A stretch of DNA of 61,599 nt, taken from NCBI GenBank assembly GCA_964624235.1, contig CAZUXY010000025.1:1-61599 (forward strand), given 5' to 3'. A program made the position numbers and the translations under genes. The first letter of the stretch is position 1, and every line of letters starts with the position of its first letter. Below, one piece after another: positions 44,275 to 51,768 of this stretch. The notes under the pieces were generated by a model. It made no database searches. It was not told the origin of the DNA and worked only from the letters and a program-made list of their open reading frames with translations. The DNA comes from CAZUXY01 sp964624235. GTDB lineage: Bacteria; Spirochaetota; UBA4802; UBA5368.

Positions 44275-44509
44275 ATGTGGCCCCGTCAGCTACCGGTTTA
44301 TCGTCTTGTGTGTGAATTTCCACAGATTAAATTATTCTTTACCTTTCGATACGTCATATTCTAATATTCCGAAATAAAACCGGCCTCGCGTAATACGGCC
44401 CGGTAAGCGAAAAAACCGAACACAGGAATAAACGGAACGTCACGGGTACAGGTTTTTGCAGCTAAATACCATCGACCCAAAACTGAACGCATTTCCACAA
44501 GAGGTTCCA

Positions 44510-46525
44510 ATGGATGAAAAAAATACCGGGATTCTGAAACTCATTTCAACGACCATCCGTACACTGTCTATGGACGGTGTACAAAAAGCGAATTCAGGCC
44601 ATCCCGGCATGCCCATGGGCTGTGCCGAGATCGCCACTGTTTTATGGGGACGTATACTTTCACATTACCCGGTCGACCCGTCCTGGCCCAACAGGGACCG
44701 CTTCATACTGTCGGCGGGACACGGTTCAATGCTGCTCTACACCATGCTCCACCTCTCGGGTTACGGGATTTCGCTGGACGACTTGAAAAACTTCAGGCAA
44801 TGGGGGAGCGCCACTCCGGGCCATCCCGAATTCGGTCATACACCAGGTGTCGAAACCACTACAGGTCCCCTGGGACAGGGTGTTGCAAACGCCGTGGGTA
44901 TGGCATACGCCCGTCGTATGCTGACGGCGGAATTTGAAAACGGTGAGGAAATATTCAACCACTACACTTATGTACTGGCCGGTGACGGCGACCTTATGGA
45001 AGGGATCAGCTATGAGGCGGCGTCACTCGCCGGCCACTGGAAACTTGGAAGACTCATAGTGATATACGACTCCAACAGCATAAGCATTGAGGGCTCCACC
45101 GATTTGACCCATTCAGAGAACACCAGCCTGCGTTTCGAGGCGATGGGATGGCAGGTGATGGGAATCGACGGTCACGATTTCATTGCCATCGAGAATGCGC
45201 TGGAAGCCGCAAGAAAAGAAACGGCCCGGCCCACGCTCATTATCGCCCGCACTCATATCGCCAAGGGGAGCCCCGGCAAGGAAGGCAGCGAGGAGTCCCA
45301 CGGCGCGCCTCTGGGCGAGGAAGAGGTGAAAAAGACCAAAGCACTGCTCGGATGCGGCGAAAACGATCTTTTCTGCGTACCCGACGTTGTTTACGAATTC
45401 TTTGCGGAAAGAAACAAGCAACTGGAAGCGGAATACAAAAAGTGGAAAGAATCCTTCAGTTCATCAGAAGGAGGAGAAGCGGAAAAGCGCTGGCGGAGCT
45501 GTTTCGCAAGACCCGATATCGAGACACTGCGTGCGCATGTGCCGGTATTCGAAAAAGGTAAAAAAATTGCAACCCGCAGCGCTTCCGGGAAGATTTTGGA
45601 GTCCCTGTTCCCTGTTATTCCGCATCTGATCGGCGGCTCGGCCGATCTTGGTCCGAGCAACAAGTCTTTCGTTAAAGGATATAACGAATCGGGGAAGGGC
45701 ACTGTAGGCCGTAACATCCATTTCGGCATACGCGAACACGCCATGGCTGCTATCCAGAACGGTATCGTCTACTACGGGGGATTTATCCCGTATACTGCCA
45801 CCTTCTTCACCTTTATGGATTACATGCGGCCGGCGATTAGACTCGCGGCTCTCGCGAAGCTGCCGTCGATTTACGTGTTCACTCACGATTCTTTCTTCGT
45901 CGGAGAAGACGGCCCCACCCACCAGCCGGTGGAGCACCTGGCTGCCGCGCGGTCCATACCCAATCTTACGGTCATACGGCCCGCCGACGCGGATGAGACG
46001 CGGGAAGCGTGGCTTGCCGCACTGGCTGCAAACGGCGGTCCGACCGCGCTGATACTCAGCAGGCAGGATCTGCCGGTTCTGGAGCGCGGTAATTGTTCGG
46101 CTCATGATCTGCACCGGGGGGCGTACGTGATACGTGAAGCCGAAAATCCCTCGATCATTCTGATCGCAAGCGGTTCCGAGGTCCATATCACTCTTGCCGC
46201 AGCAGAGGCGCTGGAAACCTGGGGTATACATGCACGGGTGATATCATTTCCCTCATGGGAACTGTTTGAACGTCAGGACGAGAGGTACAAAAAGAAAGTA
46301 TTCCCCGAATCGAAAGTAAAATGCGCAGTCATCGAGGCCGGGCGTTCCATGGGTTGGGAAAGATATGCCGGAAACGGCGCGTTGTTCATCACCATAGAGA
46401 ATTTCGGCGCCTCAGCGCCGGCGCAGGTGCTGGCGGAACAGTACGGCTTCACCGCGGAACACATCGTCAACCGGGTCGTTCGTTTCCTGGGGAAGGGTAA
46501 ACCATCACGCCGGAAATCACCATAA
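44510..46525 (+). CDS. tkt: transketolase
   Basis: 671 residues from ATG 44510 (AGAGG 6 bases upstream). An in-frame TTG at 44456 is not needed. Thiamine diphosphate enzyme of the pentose phosphate pathway. N-terminal ANSGHPGMPMG, GPLGQGVANAVG and the cofactor motif GDGDLMEG. Central HFGIREHAMAA and substrate-site GEDGPTHQPVEHLAA. C-terminal domain from about 540. All catalytic residues appear intact. No other pentose pathway gene is adjacent. The following 396 bases (46526-46921) contain no feature I can support. Confidence 0.97.
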   Translation: MDEKNTGILKLISTTIRTLSMDGVQKANSGHPGMPMGCAEIATVLWGRILSHYPVDPSWPNRDRFILSAGHGSMLLYTMLHLSGYGISLDDLKNFRQWGSATPGHPEFGHTPGVETTTGPLGQGVANAVGMAYARRMLTAEFENGEEIFNHYTYVLAGDGDLMEGISYEAASLAGHWKLGRLIVIYDSNSISIEGSTDLTHSENTSLRFEAMGWQVMGIDGHDFIAIENALEAARKETARPTLIIARTHIAKGSPGKEGSEESHGAPLGEEEVKKTKALLGCGENDLFCVPDVVYEFFAERNKQLEAEYKKWKESFSSSEGGEAEKRWRSCFARPDIETLRAHVPVFEKGKKIATRSASGKILESLFPVIPHLIGGSADLGPSNKSFVKGYNESGKGTVGRNIHFGIREHAMAAIQNGIVYYGGFIPYTATFFTFMDYMRPAIRLAALAKLPSIYVFTHDSFFVGEDGPTHQPVEHLAAARSIPNLTVIRPADADETREAWLAALAANGGPTALILSRQDLPVLERGNCSAHDLHRGAYVIREAENPSIILIASGSEVHITLAAAEALETWGIHARVISFPSWELFERQDERYKKKVFPESKVKCAVIEAGRSMGWERYAGNGALFITIENFGASAPAQVLAEQYGFTAEHIVNRVVRFLGKGKPSRRKSP

Positions 46526-46921
46526 AAGCTCATACGAAAAGGAATGGTCCATGCCGAAGCGGAGCGTGATCAATCCCGCGGCGTTCCGCTTGCTTCCCCT
46601 GCACACAGCACAACCCGGACTACATGAAGCCGGCATACGGATATTACCACTGCGGTGACACCACCGCCCCGACTTAACGGATTTTTACAGTGTAAATGCC
46701 TGATGATAAAGCACTCTATGCCCGGAATTTTTTATTTCATTAACTGCACGGTGCGAATAAAATCATGATAGGGACTGCCACCATGTTCTCTGTTGGATTA
46801 TCAACCACGGGCATATACTGTAACCTCCGGAAACCCGCGTTGAACCAGACCAGCCGCTGGAAAGGGTGTACCCGGCCTGAAGAACGTCCCGGCATCGTCA
46901 ATAAAGGAGGGAGGAACGATC
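46526..46921. other. gene-free stretch after transketolase
   Basis: 396 bases. No credible ORF, tRNA or strong hairpin seen. The last 20 bases hold the ribosome-binding site AAAGGAGGGAGG for the next gene, and a promoter for it must also be here. Confidence 0.5.
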
Positions 46922-47443
46922 ATGACAAAAAACTGCTTCATTTCTTTTATCATCATGTTAATGATGTACGCGCCGTGTTCAGCCGAAGCGAAGCCGCTCC
47001 GCGTATGGTCAGGGGCTTTTAAACACGGCAACCCCATTCCACGGAAGCACACCTGTGATGGGGCTGACCTGTCACCTTACCTGCAGTGGCGGCAGGAGAA
47101 AGGGGCGAAAGCATACGCGGTCACCTGCACCGATCCCGACGCCCCCGGCGGCACCTTTATACACTGGGTTATCTACAATATCACGCCCAACGTCAGCGCC
47201 CTTAAGGAGGGTTTTCCACGCAAGGCAAAGTACGGCATCGCCATTCAGGGGAAAAACGATTTCGGCAATGCAGGATACAACGGGCCCTGTCCGCCCAGGG
47301 GAAAACCGCACCGGTATTTTTTCACCGTGTATGCACTGGACACAATAATTCCCGATGCTGGACTTTCTTATTATGAATTCATGAAAAGGATCAAAGGGCA
47401 CGTGCTCAACGAAGGCAGTATTATGGGCATCTGCGGGCGATAA
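46922..47443 (+). CDS. exported YbhB/YbcL-type PEBP-like protein
   Basis: 173 residues. Signal peptide (FISFIIMLMMYAPCSAEA, cleavage after SAEA) then a phosphatidylethanolamine-binding-protein fold: FKHGNPIPRKHTCDGADLSP, AVTCTDPDAPGGTFIHWVIYN (the conserved DPDAP and HW) and YNGPCPPRGKPHRYFFTVYALD. Periplasmic ligand-binding role presumed; the biochemical function of bacterial members is unclear. Very strong ribosome-binding site. Convergent with ogt. Confidence 0.93.
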   Translation: MTKNCFISFIIMLMMYAPCSAEAKPLRVWSGAFKHGNPIPRKHTCDGADLSPYLQWRQEKGAKAYAVTCTDPDAPGGTFIHWVIYNITPNVSALKEGFPRKAKYGIAIQGKNDFGNAGYNGPCPPRGKPHRYFFTVYALDTIIPDAGLSYYEFMKRIKGHVLNEGSIMGICGR

Positions 47444-47455
47444 CAGTTCGTTATT

Positions 47456-47977
47456 TCAACGATCAGAGGTGAGGGCCTTTTCATGGGCCAGCAGGTACTC
47501 TTTCAGTCCGACTCCTCCGGAAAAATTTCCCGTAGAGCCGTCAGCCTTTATTACGCGATGGCAGGGGATGAAAACGGGCAGAGGATTTTTTGCCATTGCG
47601 TTTCCGACGAAACGGGCCCCCCGTGGAATTCCCGCCAGTTCGGCCAGCTTTATATAACTCACGGTTTTTCCGAAACCGATCTTCATCAACTCCCGGTAAA
47701 CCCTTTTCTGCTTCTCAGTACACCCGGTGAGATCGAGACGCGGCATGGGTCCTTCCACGCCTTTAAAATAACACCTTAAAAAATCCACCGCCGCCTCGAG
47801 TGGGGGGGTAGAGCCTTTCAGAACCGCATCCGGCAACGCGGTGTGTTCCCCGGGGAGTTCAAAGCACACCTCTTTCAGCTTACACTTGTCTCCTACCAGA
47901 TATATAACGCCCATGGGGAAACGGTATATGCGGAAAAACAACGGTTCGGCCGGTTGTGTACGTTTCATTGCTTTCAT
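47456..47977 (-). CDS. ogt: methylated-DNA-[protein]-cysteine S-methyltransferase
   Basis: 173 residues from ATG 47977, which shares a base with the ribF stop (TGATG). Suicide DNA-repair protein that removes methyl from O6-methylguanine. Helix-turn-helix TVSYIKLAELAGIPRGARFVG with the arginine finger, then the acceptor Cys in FIPCHRVIKADGSTG and GLKEYLLAHE. The N-terminal half is divergent, as usual. Last gene of the coupled operon. Confidence 0.95.
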   Translation of the reverse strand: MKAMKRTQPAEPLFFRIYRFPMGVIYLVGDKCKLKEVCFELPGEHTALPDAVLKGSTPPLEAAVDFLRCYFKGVEGPMPRLDLTGCTEKQKRVYRELMKIGFGKTVSYIKLAELAGIPRGARFVGNAMAKNPLPVFIPCHRVIKADGSTGNFSGGVGLKEYLLAHEKALTSDR

Positions 47978-48921
47978 CAATACTGATCACCGGGATTAAG
48001 AATCTCCAGTACGCGGCGGCGGTCTTCTTTTATCTGCACGATCAACCGGTCTACAGAATCGAATTTTATCTCGTCCCTGATCCGGTCGACAAATTCTATT
48101 TCTATCTTATTACCGTAAATGTCCCTTTCGAAGTCGAATATATTGACCTCAATGGTCCTTTCGGTGGACGCAAAGGTCGGGTTGGTTCCGATGTTCAGCA
48201 TCCCCTGGTATTTTTCGGTATGTTCTATGGTGACGTATACCGCGTAAACACCGTCCCGCGGTATTACCTTGTCGGGATCATCGGGGACCGTATTGGCCGT
48301 TGGAAAACCGAGCCTCTTCCCACCCCTGCCCGCACCGTGTTCCACCCTTCCGCTCAGGCTGTATCTTCTCCCCAGCAGTTCCGAAGCCAGCATCATGTTG
48401 CCGTCTTCTATCTCTGTCCTGATCCAGGTCGATGAGATCGGTCTTGCCTGGTGGTTTCTGGGTTCCACCCTGGTTACGGCGAATCCTCGGGTTTTGGAAA
48501 GCTCCCTCAGAAAATCTATGGTGCCTTCACGGTCCCGGCCGAAAGCATGGTCGTATCCCACCACCACGTCGATGACGCCGAGCCTGCCCAGAACTATTTC
48601 GTTGAAAAACTCCGATGCGGTCATTCCGGCCATGCGGGGCGTAAAATCCAGCATGATGATGTTTTCAATGCCGCATTCCTTTATCGCCCTCACTTTCTCA
48701 GCCGCGGTGGTAAGTATTCTCGGCGGGGTCGAGGGGGTCAGTACCTTGCGGGGATGGGCGTTGAAGGTCACTACGACAGGATCTCCCCCTTTCTGGCGGG
48801 CGACATTCACTACCGAGGTGAATATTCTTCTATGTCCCAGGTGGACCCCGTCAAAGCTCCCCAGGGTCAACACGGCGTTTTTAAAAAGCCGCCGGTCAGG
48901 AATCCCTCGATACAGCGTCAT
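47977..48921 (-). CDS. ribF: bifunctional riboflavin kinase/FAD synthetase
   Basis: 314 residues. FAD synthetase domain (1-165) with TLGSFDGVHLGHR and VVVGYDHAFGRDREG, then SSTWIRTEI. Flavokinase domain (about 180-305) with GRGGKRLGFPTAN and MLNIGTNPTFAS. Produces FMN and FAD from riboflavin. Its ATG overlaps the aroK-aroC fusion stop by 4 bases, and ogt follows with a one-base overlap. Confidence 0.97.
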   Translation of the reverse strand: MTLYRGIPDRRLFKNAVLTLGSFDGVHLGHRRIFTSVVNVARQKGGDPVVVTFNAHPRKVLTPSTPPRILTTAAEKVRAIKECGIENIIMLDFTPRMAGMTASEFFNEIVLGRLGVIDVVVGYDHAFGRDREGTIDFLRELSKTRGFAVTRVEPRNHQARPISSTWIRTEIEDGNMMLASELLGRRYSLSGRVEHGAGRGGKRLGFPTANTVPDDPDKVIPRDGVYAVYVTIEHTEKYQGMLNIGTNPTFASTERTIEVNIFDFERDIYGNKIEIEFVDRIRDEIKFDSVDRLIVQIKEDRRRVLEILNPGDQY

Positions 48922-50510
48922 CGTTCGATCCTTTTCTGGATTTCCAGCGCGTCCAGAACAACCAGCGCAGCCATCGATTCCACAACCGGAACGATACGGG
49001 GTACTATGCAGGGATCGTGCCGTCCCTCGACCGTGACGACCGCATTGCGGCCGTCGACATCCATGGTTTTCTGTTCGCTTGCGACGGAAGGTGTGGGTTT
49101 TACCGCGATCCTGGCGACAATGTCCTCCCCGGTGGATATCCCTCCCAATATGCCTCCCGCGTTATTGGTCAGGAACTTCCCGTCCTCCATGGGATCATTG
49201 TTGCGACTGCCGCTCATCCCCGCGGCGGCGAACCCGGCGCCGAATTCCACCCCCTTGACCGCACCTATGGAAAAGAAGGCCATGCCCAGCCGCGCATCCA
49301 GCTTGTAAAAGACGGGATCCCCCAGGCCGGGAGGTACGTTTCTGATCACCAGCCTCACTATACCGCCCACGGAATCCTTTTCCTTGCGCGCGGCCATGAT
49401 GGCCTCCTCCATGGCGGGAGCGGCCAGGGGATCGGCGGACCTGACAGCATTTTTTTCGATCTCTCCGTACACTACCTGCGTTCCCCTGATGCCCGCTATT
49501 TCCTCGGCATAGGCGATTATCTCTATACCGTCATTTTTCAGCAATTGTTTAGCCACCGCCCCGGCGGCCACCCGCGCGGCGGTTTCCCGCCCTGATGACC
49601 TTCCCCCTCCGCGGTGGTCCCTGATCCCGTATTTTTTCCAGAAGGCAAAGTCGGCATGGCCCGGCCTGAACAGTGTTTTAAACGCTTCGTACTTCGAGGG
49701 GTCCTGATCACGGTTGTAAATCATCAGACAGACGGGCGCCCCGGTGGTTTTCCCTTCTAAAACGCCCGACAGTATATGGACACGGTCTTCCTCGTCCCGA
49801 GGCGTTGTTATCGCACTCTGTCCCGGCCTGCGGCGATCAAGTTCATTCTGGATTTCTTCGGCGGTAAGGGGCAGCCGCGGAGGCAGTCCGTCGATCACGG
49901 CCCCGACCGCGGGACCGTGGCTCTCACCGAAAGTGCTCACGCGGATTATCTCGCCGAAGGTGCTGGGTGAATGCATGCGCCTCAGCATTACCGCGGAGAT
50001 TTCCTCAAGCAGCAATACATGGGCCTGATCCTCGTTGTCGGCGTTCAGAGAGAGAACGATATCGCTGCGGCTTTCCATTATCTCGTAAAGCCGTTCGGTG
50101 CGTTCCTGGTATTCACGATATCCGTCATTACATGAGAGAAAAGGCGGAAGGCCGTCCCGCTGTATGCGCTCCCAGAGCAAGTGGAGCGGCGCCTTTAACA
50201 GCACGACGATGGACCCTTCCAGGAGGATGCCGCGGGAAGAGGGATTCATCATGGTGCCGCCGCCGGTGGCTATTACACACCAGTCCCTCCCTGCCAGATC
50301 GTTTACCGCACGGGACTCCCATCCGCGGAAAGCGCATTCCCCGTCGGCCGCGCAGATCTCCCGGCAGGTCCGCCCCACACCGGTCTCACGTTGAAAGAGT
50401 TCCTCCAGATGCGCATCGGTTTCAACGAACGGGATACCGATGAGGTCGGCCAACCGGCGGCCTATGGTGCTTTTGCCCGATGCCTTCGGTCCAGAAATTA
50501 TTATCTTCAT
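48918..50510 (-). CDS. shikimate kinase-chorismate synthase fusion
   Basis: 530 residues. Residues 1-175 are shikimate kinase: Walker A GPKASGKSTIGRRL, shikimate-site FVETDAHLE, CVIATGGGTMMNP and an Arg-rich lid. Residues about 180-530 are chorismate synthase: STFGESHGPAVGAVIDG, RRRPGQSAITTPRDEED, RPGHADFAFWKKYG, DHRGGGRSSGRETAARVAAG and a C-terminal SIGAVKGVEFGAGF. Between the two steps (kinase and synthase) EPSP synthase is missing from the window. A Met at residue 179 could start free chorismate synthase. Its ATG overlaps the stop of the zinc-ribbon ORF upstream by one base (TAATG). Confidence 0.95.
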   Translation of the reverse strand: MKIIISGPKASGKSTIGRRLADLIGIPFVETDAHLEELFQRETGVGRTCREICAADGECAFRGWESRAVNDLAGRDWCVIATGGGTMMNPSSRGILLEGSIVVLLKAPLHLLWERIQRDGLPPFLSCNDGYREYQERTERLYEIMESRSDIVLSLNADNEDQAHVLLLEEISAVMLRRMHSPSTFGEIIRVSTFGESHGPAVGAVIDGLPPRLPLTAEEIQNELDRRRPGQSAITTPRDEEDRVHILSGVLEGKTTGAPVCLMIYNRDQDPSKYEAFKTLFRPGHADFAFWKKYGIRDHRGGGRSSGRETAARVAAGAVAKQLLKNDGIEIIAYAEEIAGIRGTQVVYGEIEKNAVRSADPLAAPAMEEAIMAARKEKDSVGGIVRLVIRNVPPGLGDPVFYKLDARLGMAFFSIGAVKGVEFGAGFAAAGMSGSRNNDPMEDGKFLTNNAGGILGGISTGEDIVARIAVKPTPSVASEQKTMDVDGRNAVVTVEGRHDPCIVPRIVPVVESMAALVVLDALEIQKRIER

Positions 50511-50698
50511 TACGGCAGTTTACCCTCGTTTATGTTACGGATCTCCGTGTAATAGTCCGCAAGAGCCATTTCTCCGGTGCACAGACTGCACACCACCCGG
50601 GCGGTGCTTCATCTGCCGATGATATGTGCCGGGGCGCCGCAATAAAGGCATGTTATAACCTCATCCCTCCCGTGCGCGCAGGTGTATGTATCTTCCAT
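50510..50698 (-). CDS. coupled zinc-ribbon small ORF with in-frame TGA (Sec, nonsense or error)
   Basis: 62 codons from ATG 50698, preceded by a very strong site (GGAGGGAGGG) to a TAA that overlaps the ATG of the next gene (TAATG). It encodes CLYC (17-20) and CSLC (37-40), the two halves of a zinc-ribbon. Codon 30 is TGA (50609-50611), in frame. The start site, the cysteine pairs on both sides and the coupling all argue the frame is real across the stop. TGA might be selenocysteine (a GCACC/GGTGT hairpin follows at once), a nonsense mutation from CGA, or a sequencing error. No UxxC or CxxU redox motif surrounds it. Confidence 0.5.
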
Positions 50699-50761
50699 TT
50701 ATCGTCCCTCCCTCCACGCTCTTTAATCCGTAACGAACAGACACGCCTGCCGGACCCTTTT

Positions 50762-51379
50762 TCAGGGTACGGCGTCCTTTCGTAGCTTGTCTTCCTTTAT
50801 TGCTTTCTTCAGACGGAGTACCCTGGTTTCCGGTTTTATCAGCATGTCTTCGGCACGTCGTATGATTTCTATGGCTCTTCCCATGGAAACGGGCCTCGCC
50901 CATTTCATGAGTAATTCAGCTTTCTTTATTTCCGCATCAGCGTTCGCCAGAACCCTGCGTACCTTGAGGCGATATTTAACATTGTCGCGAAAAGCGGCCA
51001 GTACCCCCATATTGCGCCTGATACGGTTCAGTCTGCCATCATAGGAGTAAAGATGCCCGACCAGCGTACTGCTGTAGATGACCTCATTGGCCTGTGACAG
51101 CATTTGTTTCTGCTTCTTCCTGTCGGCCGCTTTCAGGGAACCGTACCTGAGGTTTTTCGCTTTACCCAGTTCCATGTTCAGGTAACGTCCGAACGCCGGA
51201 TAATTTTGTACAAAAAGCCGCACCGTCGCGACGTTTTTATCATAGAGCTCCGCTTCCCGTTCCACATCAGGATCGCAACCCTCGAGTGACACCACCGCCG
51301 ACATTACCACGGCGATCAGGAAGCCGATACACCGGGTCGCCTCTAACGCCGGCAATTTACTGGAGTTCGGCTTAAACAT
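50762..51379 (-). CDS. predicted lipoprotein with helical domain
   Basis: About 205 residues from ATG 51379. Signal peptide ending SAVVSLEGC (lipobox), then an all-helical charged body with pairs such as KAADRKKQKQMLSQANEVIY and KVRRVLANADAEIKKAELL, possibly coiled-coil. Not a known family. Longer in-frame starts (51451, 51580) only add poorly coded sequence. 63 bases upstream of the zinc-ribbon ORF, so it may head the aroK-aroC operon. Confidence 0.65.
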   Translation of the reverse strand: MFKPNSSKLPALEATRCIGFLIAVVMSAVVSLEGCDPDVEREAELYDKNVATVRLFVQNYPAFGRYLNMELGKAKNLRYGSLKAADRKKQKQMLSQANEVIYSSTLVGHLYSYDGRLNRIRRNMGVLAAFRDNVKYRLKVRRVLANADAEIKKAELLMKWARPVSMGRAIEIIRRAEDMLIKPETRVLRLKKAIKEDKLRKDAVP

Positions 51380-51768
51380 CAGAGCGACAGCACCCGTTGA
51401 GACAGGATGTCTTTTCCTCTTCCAGGGGGATCCGCCCGTTATGTTCAGCATTGACTCGTATCCGCTCCCGTCCGTATAATCCATTGTTACTCCCGCGGCC
51501 CGGCCTTTCCCCGGCAGGGGAGCCGGACTCTTGCACTTCACACCAGGAACCTTTAGAACTGTCATAAACACCACTATCAAAAATTGTCAATTCATTGACG
51601 TAAAACCGTTAATTTTACAGTCACCAGCTTGACACACCTCAATCCCGTTTATTATACTGAAGCAGGATACGGTTATACGGTCATCATGCGCATGATGCAC
51701 CCGGTAAGAAATCACGCATAATCTATTTCTGTGTGTTTTCAAATAAATACTGTATCGAGAGGTATACC

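Noticed and set aside
44274..44330. Terminator after the helicase gene
   Set aside because: AAACCGGT and ACCGGTTT arms are about 20 bases apart and no T-run follows, so it is too weak to call.
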